A stretch of 7,196 bases of DNA from Rhodococcus sp. IITR03 (GTDB lineage Bacteria > Actinomycetota > Actinomycetes > Mycobacteriales > Mycobacteriaceae), in NCBI GenBank assembly GCA_001017865.1, contig LATQ01000001.1, positions 1,298,074 through 1,305,269 of the forward strand. The letters are read 5' to 3'. Under the pieces are notes generated by a model. It was given only the letters and a program-made list of their open reading frames with translations. It searched no databases and was not told the origin of the DNA. Shown one piece after another: positions 1-7,196 of the stretch. The position numbers were made by a program, and so were the translations under genes. Each line of letters starts with the position of its first letter. Within the stretch, counting starts at the first letter, position 1.

Positions 1-311
1 CACCGCCCCGATCCCGGCCACGCAGAAGGTGCTCCGCCGCGCGGTCTGGGCATCGACGACATCGACGCTACGAGGTCAACGAGGCGTTCGCGCCCGTGCC
101 GCTCGCCTGGGCGCACGAACTCGGTGCCGACCCGGCCAAGCTCAACCCGTGGGGTGGCGCGATCGCACTCGGCCACGCACTCGGCTCGTCGGGCACCCGT
201 CTGCTGTCGACCCTCGTCAACCATCTCGAGGCCACCGGCGGTCGCTACGGCCTGCAGACCATGTGCGAGGGCGCGGGCATGGCCAACGCGACCATCATCG
301 AACGTCTCTGA
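1..311 (+). CDS. Thiolase (acetyl-CoA acetyltransferase family), C-terminal end, with two frame errors
   Basis: This is the last ~103 residues of a thiolase, which cleaves 3-oxoacyl-CoA with free CoA in the cytoplasm, the final step of beta-oxidation. Three of the four usual active-site blocks are visible: VNEAFA with the catalytic Asn (78-92), GGAIALGHALG with the catalytic His (153-185), and MCEGAGMANA with the C-terminal catalytic Cys (260-289). The N-terminal acyl-accepting Cys lies outside the window. The usual Pro after GH is Ala here. The frame is broken twice: bases 2-43 are in one frame, 46-68 in a second and 69-311 in a third. Adding one G near 43-44 (GGG read as GG) and one C near 67-68 (CC read as C) restores RRAGLGIDDIDAYEVNEAFA. 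I therefore regard it as an intact gene with sequencing errors. The C-terminal style resembles the FadA5-type thiolases of Mycobacteriales, but the substrate is not deducible. It ends 55 bp before the next gene and is likely co-transcribed with it. Confidence 0.9.
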   Translation, partial: PPRSRPRRRCSAARSGHRRHRRYEVNEAFAPVPLAWAHELGADPAKLNPWGGAIALGHALGSSGTRLLSTLVNHLEATGGRYGLQTMCEGAGMANATIIERL

Positions 312-340
312 CATCTCTGACGTCTCGAAAATCTTCGAAC
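305..340 (+). repeat. Short 9-nt tandem-like repeat after the thiolase
   Basis: TCTCTGAC occurs at 305-312 and again at 314-321. Two decayed units follow (starting TCTCGAAA at 323 and TCTTCGAA at 332), giving a 9-nt period across the thiolase stop codon and the leader of the next gene. Its function is unknown. It could be a decayed repeat, a regulator-binding region or chance. Confidence 0.3.
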
Positions 341-366
341 CGCAACCACTCTCGAAAGGGTAATCA

Positions 367-1128
367 ATGATCGTCAACGACAGCGTCGCCGTCGTCACCG
401 GTGGTGCCTCCGGCCTCGGTCTCGCCACCGTCAAGGCTCTGCTGAACGACGGCGCGCAGATCGTCATCATCGATCTGCCGTCGTCCAACGGTGAGACCAT
501 CGCCAAGGAACTCGGCGACCGCGTCCGCTTCGTCGCCGCCGACGTCACCGATGAGCCGCCGTCACCGAGGCCCTCGACGTCGCCGGAGTCGCTCGGACCC
601 GTGCGTGTCGCGGTGAACTGCGCCGGCATCGGCAACGCGATCAAGACCGTCAGCAAGAAGGGTGCCTTCCCGCTCGACGCGTTCAAGAAGGTCGTCGACG
701 TCAACCTGTTCGGCACGTTCAACGTCATCCGTCTCGCCGCCGAGCGCATCGCGAAGACCGAGCCGATCGACGGCGAGCGCGGCGTCATCATCAACACCGC
801 CTCCGTCGCCGCCTTCGACGGCCAGATCGGCCAGGCCGCCTACTCGGCGTCCAAGGGTGGTGTCGTCGGCATGACCCTGCCGATCGCCCGCGATCTCGCG
901 TCGCTGCTCATCCGCGTCGTCACCATCGCACCGGGTCTGTTCAAGACCCCGCTGCTCGGCTCGCTGCCGGAGGAGGCCCAGGCCTCGCTCGGCGCGCAGG
1001 TGCCGCACCCGGCCCGCCTCGGCGATCCGTCCGAGTACGGTGCCCTCGCCGCGCACATCGTCTCGAACCCGATGCTCAACGGCGAGGTCATCCGCCTCGA
1101 CGGCGCGATCCGCATGGCCCCGCGCTGA
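367..1128 (+). CDS. HSD10-type short-chain 3-hydroxyacyl-CoA dehydrogenase
   Basis: This is a classical SDR of 253 residues, the family's normal size. It has the nucleotide motif TGGASGLG (11-18), an Asp at the end of beta-2 (D36) that favours NAD over NADP, NCAG (84-87), and the catalytic residues S146, Y159 and K163. The C-terminal block [18 protein letters not shown] and the APGLFxTPLL segment (188-197) are typical of the HSD17B10/2-methyl-3-hydroxybutyryl-CoA dehydrogenase group, to which M. tuberculosis Rv1144 also belongs as I recall. The likely role is NAD-dependent oxidation of 3-hydroxyacyl-CoA to the 3-oxoacyl-CoA used by the preceding thiolase. The ATG at 367 follows AAAGGG (355-360) with a 6-nt gap. 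Residues 64-73 read as a Pro/Ser-rich string because of a compensating pair of errors: one base lost near 555-556 and one G gained at 585-586. Correction gives [10 protein letters not shown], which fits the helix expected there. The SDR family and catalytic residues are certain; the exact substrate is inferred. Confidence 0.9.
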   Translation: MIVNDSVAVVTGGASGLGLATVKALLNDGAQIVIIDLPSSNGETIAKELGDRVRFVAADVTDEPPSPRPSTSPESLGPVRVAVNCAGIGNAIKTVSKKGAFPLDAFKKVVDVNLFGTFNVIRLAAERIAKTEPIDGERGVIINTASVAAFDGQIGQAAYSASKGGVVGMTLPIARDLASLLIRVVTIAPGLFKTPLLGSLPEEAQASLGAQVPHPARLGDPSEYGALAAHIVSNPMLNGEVIRLDGAIRMAPR

Positions 1129-1158
1129 CCCGAGCACCGACTGTGAGAGGAGGGGTCG

Positions 1159-2828
<1,670 letters not shown>

Positions 2829-2834
2829 CCCTTT

Positions 2835-2840
2835 AGGAGA
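2835..2840 (+). promoter_or_regulatory. Ribosome binding site deciding the TTG start of the acyl-CoA dehydrogenase
   Basis: AGGAGA lies 5 nt before the TTG at 2846. Starting there gives MKRTHFDDDHEAYRETVREF, the normal N-terminus of the family, and no ATG or GTG start is available nearby in frame. Confidence 0.75.
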
Positions 2841-2845
2841 ACCCC

Positions 2846-4002
2846 TTGAAGCGCACCCATTTCGACGACGATCACGAGGCGTACCGGGAGACCGTTCGCG
2901 AGTTCCTCGCCCGCGAGATCGAACCGAACTACGAGAAGTGGGAGGAGGAGCGCCTCGTCGACCGGTCGGCGTGGATCGCCGCGGGTAAGTCCGGCATCGT
3001 CGGTCTGGGAGCGCCGGAGGAATTCGGCGGCTCGGGCGTGACCGACTACCGGTTCCGGCACATCGTGCAGGAGGAGATCGCACGCACCGGAACGACCTCG
3101 TTCGGCGCCGGACTCGCACTGCAGGACGACATCACGATCCCGTACATCGTGCACCTCGGCACAGAGGAGCAGAAGGCCCGCTGGCTGCCGAAGATGGCCA
3201 CCGGTGAGCGTATCGGCGCGATCGCGATGACCGAGCCCGGAGCCGGATCCGACCTGCAGGGCGTGAAGACCACCGCCGTACGCGACGGTGACGAGTGGGT
3301 GATCAACGGCCAGAAGACGTTCATCACCAACGGAATCCACTCCGATCTCGTCATCGTGGTGTGCCGCACCGACCCGAACGCGGGGTCGAAAGGTTTCTCG
3401 CTCATCGTCGTCGAGCGCGACACCCCCGGTTTCAGCAGAGGCCGCAAGCTCCACAAGGTCGGTCTCGCCGCGCAGGACACCGCCGAACTCGTCTTCGAGG
3501 ACGCCCGCGTCCCCGCCGAGAACCTGCTCGGCACCGAGGGTCGCGGCTTCGTGCACCTGATGGAGAACCTGCCCCTCGAACGTATCGGTATCGCCGTCAG
3601 CGCGATCACCTCGCGCGGGCCGCCTACGAGTGGACCGTGCAGTACGTCTTCGAGCGCAAGGCATTCGGCAAGCCCATCGGCGACCTGCAGAACACCCGCT
3701 TCGCGCTCGCCGAGATGCTCACCGAGATCGAGATCACCGAGTCGCACGTCGACCGGTGCGTACTCGCCCTCAACGCCGGGGAGCTCACACCGGTGGATGC
3801 GTCGAAGGCCAAGTGGTGGGCGACCGAACTGCAGAAGCGCGTCGTCGACCGCTGCGTGCAGCTGCACGGCGGGTACGGCTACATGATGGAGTACCCGATC
3901 GGGCGCGCCTACGTCGATGCACGCATCCAGACGATCTACGGTGGCACCACGGAGATCATGAAGGAGATCATCGGCCGCGACATCGCCGCCGGGTACGCGT
4001 AA
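2846..4002 (+). CDS. Acyl-CoA dehydrogenase (LCAD/IVD catalytic type), with one frame error
   Basis: The corrected protein is about 385 residues, the normal length. It is an FAD enzyme that alpha,beta-dehydrogenates an acyl-CoA and passes electrons to electron-transfer flavoprotein. Landmarks are the N-terminal helical domain (to ~120), AMTEPGAGSD in the FAD/substrate-binding beta domain (~128-137), GQKTFITNG (~153-161), RKAFGKPIGDLQ (~270-281), and LHGGYGYMMEYPI plus IYGGTTEIMKEIIGRDIA near the end. The position that holds the catalytic Glu in medium-chain enzymes (YEGT) is Gly (~366). A Glu sits instead in LPLERIGI (~245), the arrangement known in long-chain and isovaleryl-CoA dehydrogenases. 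One base is lost near 3607-3608 (probably CC read as C), shifting frame within the segment after SAI; the second frame runs cleanly to TAA 4000-4002. The start is TTG. It lies 17 bp after the NPD gene and 23 bp before the second SDR, so co-transcription is likely. Substrate chain type is not determined; FadE-like is as far as naming can go. Confidence 0.93.
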
Positions 4003-4025
4003 TCGTTTCAGGGAAGAGGGATTCG

Positions 4026-4782
4026 ATGTTCGACCTCACAGGTAAGCGCGCTCTCGTCACGGGTGGTTCCGCGGGGATCGGTCTCGGCATGGCCCGGGGG
4101 CTCGCCCGTGCCGGCGCCGACGTCACCCTGTGGGGCCGGAGCGAGGACAAGCTCGCGAAGGCCGCGGCCGACATCGGGAGGTTCGCCGGCCGCGTGGCCA
4201 CCCGCGCGGTCGACGTCTCCGACGAGCAGGCCGTGACCGACGGTGTCGCGGCGCTCGTCGACGACTTCGGTGGGCTCGACATCGTGGTGGTCAACGCCGG
4301 CATCGGGTCGTCGCTGCAGAAGTTCCACGAGTCGACGACCGAGCGGTACCGCGCCGTCATGGCGACGAACGTCGACGGCGCGTTCTTCACGATGCGGGAG
4401 ACCTCGCGTGTGCTCGTCGAGCAGGGCGCCGGGGGTTCGATGATCGTCACGTCGAGCCTCGGTGCGCTGCAGGCCCGGACGCAACCAGCCGTACGCGGCG
4501 AGCAAGGCCGCGGTGCTCGCGCTTGCGAACGGCTGTGCCGTCGAGTTCGCGCGTCACCGGATCCGGGTCAACAGCGTGCTGCCGGGTTGGATCGCCACCG
4601 ACATGACCGGTCCGCTGCAGGAGTCCGACGTCTTCAACTCGAACGTCATCGGCCGCGTGCCGCTCGGCCGGTGGGGTACCCCGGAGGATTTCGAAGGCAT
4701 CGCCGTCTATCTCGCGAGCGATGCGTCGTCCTTCCAGACGGGCAGCACGACGCTCATCGACGGTGGTTACAGCATGTTCTGA
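4026..4782 (+). CDS. Short-chain dehydrogenase/reductase (FabG-like), with one frame error
   Basis: Corrected length is 251 residues, typical of classical SDRs. Visible are TGGSAGIG (12-19), a GR pair after beta-2 (37-38) suggesting NADP use, NAGIG (90-94), the catalytic Ser in VTSSLGA (143-144), Y156 and K160 in QPYAASKAAV, and the C-terminal GRWGTPEDFEGIAVYLASDA and GSTTLIDGGYSMF. It probably oxidises or reduces a hydroxy/keto group on the cluster's acyl-CoA substrate. It differs from the HSD10-type enzyme upstream in cofactor motif and C-terminus, so the two are not simple duplicates. One base is gained at about 4474-4476 (CC read as CCC); removing it joins LGALQA to GRNQPYAASK, placing the catalytic Tyr exactly as expected. 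The ATG at 4026 follows a purine-rich GGAAGAGGG (4012-4020). It is the last gene of the catabolic cluster. Confidence 0.9.
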
Positions 4783-4795
4783 CCGGTCCTAGGAT
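4767..4795 (+). promoter_or_regulatory. Candidate promoter for the NUDIX gene, possibly leaderless
   Basis: TAGGAT (4790-4795) fits the actinobacterial -10 pattern TANNNT and ends 6 nt before GTG 4802, the spacing expected if transcription starts at the start codon. TTACAG (4767-4772) is a weak -35 candidate at a 17-nt spacer. The AGGA inside it could instead act as a ribosome binding site 7 nt from GTG, so the two readings compete. Confidence 0.35.
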
Positions 4796-4801
4796 GGTCC
4801 G

Positions 4802-5230
4802 GTGAACCAGCATCCCGCGATTCGTGACCGTGTGATCAGAGTGAGCGCCGTCGTTCTCCGCAACGCCGCCGGTGAGGTGCTCACCGTGCGGAAGCGGAAC
4901 ACGTCGCGGTTCATGCTGCCCGGAGGCAAGCCGGATCCGGGGGAGACCCCGGCCGAGACCGCCGTGCGCGAGTGCGCCGAGGAACTGGGCGCCGAACTGG
5001 ATCTGTCGTCGTTGCGTCTCGTCGGGGTCTTCGACGCCGAGGCCGCCAACGAGCCCGGTTACCGGCTCGAAGGAACCGTCTACGAACACCCGCTCGTGGA
5101 GGTCGCCGGTGCCGCCGCGGAGATCGCGGAGACGCGCTGGCTCGACCCGGCCGTCCTTCCGCTCCCCGACGATCTCGCGCCGCTGCTCGAGCACCACGTC
5201 CTTCCCGCTCTCGCGTCGGCCTCCCGATAA
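4802..5230 (+). CDS. NUDIX hydrolase
   Basis: This is an intact 142-residue single-domain NUDIX protein. The NUDIX box runs from G42 to A64: G42, then E48, R56-E57 and E60-E61 with G63, matching Gx5Ex7REUxEExGU. The hydrophobic positions are Cys58 and Ala64 rather than the usual large aliphatics. The N-terminal beta strand VIRVSAVVLRNAAGEVLTVRK is typical of the fold. Members hydrolyse nucleoside diphosphates linked to another moiety, such as oxidised dNTPs, NDP-sugars or NAD(H)-like dinucleotides, using Mg2+ bound by the box glutamates; the substrate cannot be read from sequence. The GTG at 4802 is 19 bp after the second SDR on the same strand. It may be read through from the catabolic cluster, but a candidate promoter precedes it and its function has no evident link to acyl-CoA breakdown. 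It shows no frame errors. Confidence 0.92.
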   Translation: MNQHPAIRDRVIRVSAVVLRNAAGEVLTVRKRNTSRFMLPGGKPDPGETPAETAVRECAEELGAELDLSSLRLVGVFDAEAANEPGYRLEGTVYEHPLVEVAGAAAEIAETRWLDPAVLPLPDDLAPLLEHHVLPALASASR

Positions 5231-5317
5231 TCCTGTTTTCACAGAGGTATTGCGCAGTTCTCATCCATGGGGAAATGTGGTGAGGGCAGTCACATCGCAC
5301 ATCACGGAAGGTCTCCC
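5231..5317. other. Intergenic gap, NUDIX to ABM gene
   Basis: These 87 bp are more AT-rich at the left (TCCTGTTTTCACAGAGG) than the surrounding genes. They probably hold the promoter of the ABM gene, but I see no convincing -35/-10 pair. GGAAGG at 5306-5311 is the ribosome binding site for the ATG at 5318. Confidence 0.4.
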
Positions 5318-5604
5318 ATGCGCTCACCGCTCTGCTCGAACTCGAATTCAAGGCCGACTCCCTCGACGACGCGAAGAAGGTCATGACCCGCGTGCTCGAC
5401 GAGACGCGACAGTTCGACGGATGCGACGGCATCGAGATCCTCGTGGATCAGAAGAACGAGGCCCGCTGGGTGGTCGTGGAGAAGTGGCGCTCGGCCGAGC
5501 ACGACGCCGCCTACCGCAAGTTCCGCGCCGGCGAGGGCGCCATCACCGACCTCGGACCACTCCTGGCGGGAGCACCGAAGCTCGAGCACTTCACCACCCT
5601 CTGA
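5318..5604 (+). CDS. Small ABM-domain (antibiotic biosynthesis monooxygenase-like) protein, with one frame error
   Basis: When corrected this is 95 residues, the usual size of single-domain ABM proteins, which form dimeric ferredoxin-like alpha+beta barrels. The pattern LLELEFKADSLDDAKKVMTRVLDETRQFDGC (beta strand then helix), IEILVDQKNEARWVVVEKWRSAEHDAAYRKF (two strands and a helix) and the final PKLEHFTTL strand fit the family well, including the VxxKW and HF signatures. Members include quinol/anthrone monooxygenases and haem-degrading enzymes, but many have no known substrate; no haem-binding residues can be assigned here. I place the start at ATG 5318, preceded by GGAAGG (5306-5311, 6-nt gap). 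One base is missing at 5321-5322 directly after the start, so the uncorrected ATG frame is wrong from codon 2; from 5323 the frame is open to TGA 5602-5604. Residue 2 is therefore uncertain (Pro or Arg). An alternative is a shorter protein starting at ATG 5383, but that would lose the first strand and helix. Confidence 0.8.
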
Positions 5605-5634
5605 GTCCCCACCGGAGCGCGGGCGGAGTCGGTC

Positions 5635-5666
5635 GTCACCCGGCGGAACGCGGACGGTAGGGTGAC
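5635..5666. promoter_or_regulatory. Inverted repeat overlapping a possible -10 element upstream of the small membrane protein
   Basis: GTCACCC (5635-5641) and GGGTGAC (5660-5666) are a perfect 7-bp inverted repeat separated by 18 nt. TAGGGT at 5658-5663 fits the TANNNT -10 pattern and overlaps the right arm; transcription would start about 55-60 nt before ATG 5727. I cannot identify a good -35. The repeat might instead be a weak terminator for the ABM gene. Confidence 0.3.
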
Positions 5667-5712
5667 CCCCGGGGCGGACGTGTGCCGTTTGCCTCGAAGT
5701 GACATCGACTGT

Positions 5713-5718
5713 GGAGGT
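5713..5718 (+). promoter_or_regulatory. Ribosome binding site of the 53-residue membrane protein
   Basis: GGAGGT lies 8 nt before ATG 5727. This near-consensus site is the main reason for calling the short gene. Confidence 0.75.
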
Positions 5719-5726
5719 AACCGGGC

Positions 5727-5888
5727 ATGTTGGAACTCTTCGGCGTCATCGTCGTGTGGCTCACCGTGGCCGTCGTCGCTGTCGGAACCGTCATCATGTT
5801 CGTCGTTTCGACGCTCAGCCCGCACTTCGGTCAGCGTAAGGCCAAGGGACCCCGCCTCGACAAGGCGACCGCGGCCCGCAACAGGTAG
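5727..5888 (+). CDS. Small single-pass membrane protein (53 aa)
   Basis: ATG 5727 to TAG 5886-5888 encodes 53 residues. A short MLELF start is followed by one strongly hydrophobic stretch, about residues 6-29 (GVIVVWLTVAVVAVGTVIMF and on), long enough to cross the membrane once. The tail, residues 33-53 (starting HFGQRKAKGPRLDK), is strongly basic with 7 Lys/Arg. The positive-inside rule predicts the basic tail in the cytoplasm and a very short N-terminus outside. Support for a real gene comes from the near-perfect ribosome binding site, the coherent hydrophobic-then-basic layout and high G/C at third codon positions. I do not recognise the family and assign no function. It stands 122 bp after the ABM gene and converges on the zincin gene with a 27-bp gap. 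It lacks Cys and any enzymatic motif. Confidence 0.7.
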   Translation: MLELFGVIVVWLTVAVVAVGTVIMFVVSTLSPHFGQRKAKGPRLDKATAARNR

Positions 5889-5904
5889 CACCCGGTACCG
5901 ATCG

Positions 5905-5949
5905 CGAGGAGCGCCTCAGCCCCAGCCCAGCTGGTGGAGGCGCTCTTCG
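5905..5949. terminator. Hairpin between convergent genes, candidate bidirectional terminator
   Basis: GAGCGCCTC (5909-5917) and GAGGCGCTC (5937-5945) pair perfectly over 9 bp with a 19-nt loop. The stem extends outward to 5905/5949 with one G-U wobble. It sits just after the membrane-protein stop and spans the stop and last codons of the zincin gene on the other strand. There is no U-tract, so it may work as an actinobacterial U-less terminator or may only reflect coding sequence. Confidence 0.45.
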
Positions 5950-6265
5950 TCGATTCCGAAATAGTGCGCGATCTCGTGGACGACGGTGACGAGTACCTCG
6001 TGCACGACGTCGTCGTCGCTCTCGCAGATGTCGAGGATCGCGTCGCGGTAGATCGTGATCGTGTCCGGTAGCGATCCGGCGTAGTGGCTGTCGCGCTCGG
6101 TCAGCGCGACGCCTGATACAGACCCAGCAGGTCGGGTTCTTCCTCGTGGCGCGCCTCGACGAGGACCACGACGTTGTCGATCGCCCGCGCGAGTTCGCGG
6201 GGGATCTCGTCGAGCGCTTCCGAGACGAGCTCTTCGAAGTGCTCGTCCTCCATGTGTACCGGCAC
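5916..6265 (-). CDS. Small zincin metallopeptidase-like protein (HExxH), with one frame error
   Basis: The corrected protein has 116 residues, the usual length of the actinobacterial 'metallopeptidase family protein' (minimal zincin) group that includes M. tuberculosis Rv3836. The zinc motif is HEIAHYFGID (97-106): H97 and H101 as ligands, E98 as catalytic base and D106 as possible third ligand. The N-terminal helix FEELVSEALDEIPRELARAI and the strand NVVVLVEAR (31-39) are typical. The domain is nearly free-standing, so substrates or even peptidase activity are unproven. I prefer GTG 6265 as start: it follows the stop of the upstream gene by one base (TGA c GTG), suggesting coupled translation, with GGGG (6273-6276) as a weak binding site. 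ATG 6253, four codons in, is the alternative. One base is lost at about 6112-6113 (CCC read as CC on the + strand); without the fix the protein would stop after LLGLYQASR and lose the zinc motif. Confidence 0.88.
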
Positions 6266-6266
6266 G

Positions 6267-7196
6267 TCACGACCCCGGCAGGGGAACGGCGCCCGGCAAC
6301 GGCGTCGGCAGCGACCGGCCTTCCGGCACGGGCGGCGGCGGCACGGGCGGCTGGCCGTCGATGAGGATGTCGCCCTTGGCGCTGCCGGTGATCGACGAGA
6401 AGCCGCCACCCTCGACCTGCTTGCCGATCGAGCAGTTCACCTTGCGGCTGCCCGCGAGCCAGCTGTCGTAGTCGAGGTTGTCCCAGAACAGCGTGAGGGT
6501 CTTGTTGCGCAGGGCCTCGGGGTCGCCGAGGTACTCGTTGACCAGGCGCGTGCAGGTCTCCTCGAGATAGCCGTCCTGGTCCTCGATGCTCGGCAGCCCG
6601 CCGGGGAACTGCCCACCGAGGTCGACGACCGCGACGACCTCGAAGGCGTGCGGCTTGGAACACTCCACCGGGTCGGCAGGCACACCGTTGTTGATGCCGA
6701 TGCAGACACCGACGTCCCAGGCCCGCGACTGGTCCTGATCGGCGACCCGGCCCTTGATGGGCAGCAGGTTGCCGGTGGTCGACGAGAACTGCAGACCGCA
6801 CCGCAGCGTTGCGCTCGCCGGCCGCCCAGCCCGCCTCGCCGGGGTTGATGAGGCCGATGCTGAACTTGCCGTGCGGTCGAACCGGCCGTCGAGATAGTCC
6901 ATCGCGGCGGGTGCGCACTGCTCGTCGCGCAGCTCGGTGAAACGCGTGACCGACGGGAAGCGTGATCCCGGTCCCCATTCGGTGCCGGGATACAGGCTCA
7001 GGTCGATGTCGGCGACCACCTCGAACAGATGCGTCTCGGCGCAGTCGACCTTCGTGAGGTCGCTCGCGTCGAGAGCACTCCAGGTCAGGCAATCGCCGGC
7101 GGTGGCAGTACCGAACGCTTCCCCCGCGACCGCCGCCGGTCGTGCTGATGCCGGCGCCGGCGCTGTCGTCCCCGCCGTCGGCGCCCTGGAACCCCG
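6267..7196 (-). CDS. Septum-formation-like exported/membrane protein, C-terminal ~309 residues
   Basis: This partial gene continues past the right edge and ends at TGA 6267-6269. From its N-terminal side it shows a Pro/Ala/Thr-rich linker (7196 to about 7110), then two related domains, then a Pro-rich tail (PPVPPPPVPEG and PLPGAVPLPGS, 6270-6350). Each domain has four Cys and a Cys-x3-H-x-FEVV core: Cys codons at 7089-7091, 7040-7042, 6915-6917 and 6798-6800, then 6702-6704, 6660-6662, 6552-6554 and 6432-6434. This matches the Septum_form family, as in Rv3835-like proteins, which typically have an N-terminal membrane anchor (outside this window) and extracytoplasmic Cys-paired domains. The role is unproven; the family name comes from septum-associated Streptomyces proteins. 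A compensating error pair, one base lost near 6874-6876 and one gained at 6809-6810, makes about 22 residues between them wrong in the open frame. Correction gives a segment reading HGKFSIGLINPGEAGWAAGE. It is probably co-transcribed with the zincin. Confidence 0.8.
   Translation of the reverse strand, partial: RGSRAPTAGTTAPAPASARPAAVAGEAFGTATAGDCLTWSALDASDLTKVDCAETHLFEVVADIDLSLYPGTEWGPGSRFPSVTRFTELRDEQCAPAAMDYLDGRFDRTASSASASSTPARRAGRPASATLRCGLQFSSTTGNLLPIKGRVADQDQSRAWDVGVCIGINNGVPADPVECSKPHAFEVVAVVDLGGQFPGGLPSIEDQDGYLEETCTRLVNEYLGDPEALRNKTLTLFWDNLDYDSWLAGSRKVNCSIGKQVEGGGFSSITGSAKGDILIDGQPPVPPPPVPEGRSLPTPLPGAVPLPGS

Noticed and set aside
4781..4804. Palindrome ACCGG...CCGGT around the SDR-NUDIX junction as a terminator
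   Set aside because: Only five base pairs match and the inner sequence does not pair, so it is too weak to call.
5815..7092. Long minus-strand open frame of 425 codons
   Set aside because: It is the wrong frame over most of the septum protein and the zincin. It only carries real sequence in the ~22-residue stretch between the two compensating errors.

Overview
The window is very high-GC DNA with strongly G/C-biased third codon positions and GTG/TTG starts as well as ATG. The protein families point to an actinobacterium of the order Mycobacteriales, most likely Rhodococcus or a close relative. The best taxonomic clue is the pair at the right end: a membrane-anchored septum-formation-like protein followed by a small HExxH zincin, matching the Mycobacterium tuberculosis order Rv3835-Rv3836. 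The genus is inferred, not proven.

Layout. Positions 1-4782 (+ strand) hold one tightly packed acyl-CoA catabolism cluster: the C-terminal end of a thiolase, an HSD10-type short-chain dehydrogenase (SDR), a TetR-family regulator, a flavin-dependent nitronate monooxygenase/2-nitropropane dioxygenase-like (NPD) protein, an acyl-CoA dehydrogenase of the long-chain/isovaleryl catalytic type, and a second SDR. Gaps are 17-55 bp and nearly every gene has a Shine-Dalgarno sequence. The enzymes cover the dehydrogenation, 3-hydroxyacyl oxidation and thiolysis steps of a beta-oxidation spiral. No enoyl-CoA hydratase or CoA ligase is in view, so the substrate cannot be named; a 2-methyl-branched or cyclic acyl-CoA is a reasonable guess. 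A NUDIX hydrolase follows 19 bp later and may have its own promoter. Next are a small ABM-domain protein and a 53-residue single-pass membrane protein (both +). The right end (- strand, convergent) carries the zincin and, upstream of it, the septum-formation-like protein, which runs off the window.

Sequence quality is the main caveat. Conserved protein sequence breaks frame at 13 places in 7.2 kb (10 one-base losses, 3 one-base gains) affecting 8 of 11 genes. Each break can be explained as a one-base change in the length of a G, C or A run. Essential and accessory genes are hit alike, which indicates sequencing or assembly errors rather than gene decay. I annotate these as intact genes with frame corrections. 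Two genes (first SDR, septum protein) carry compensating pairs, so they look open but contain 10 and about 22 wrong residues.

I found no mobile element, CRISPR array, tRNA, rRNA or evident new defence or biosynthetic system. Gene-free stretches are all under 125 bp. The most interesting points are the NPD flavoprotein inside a beta-oxidation cluster, the small membrane protein, and a few candidate regulatory structures.
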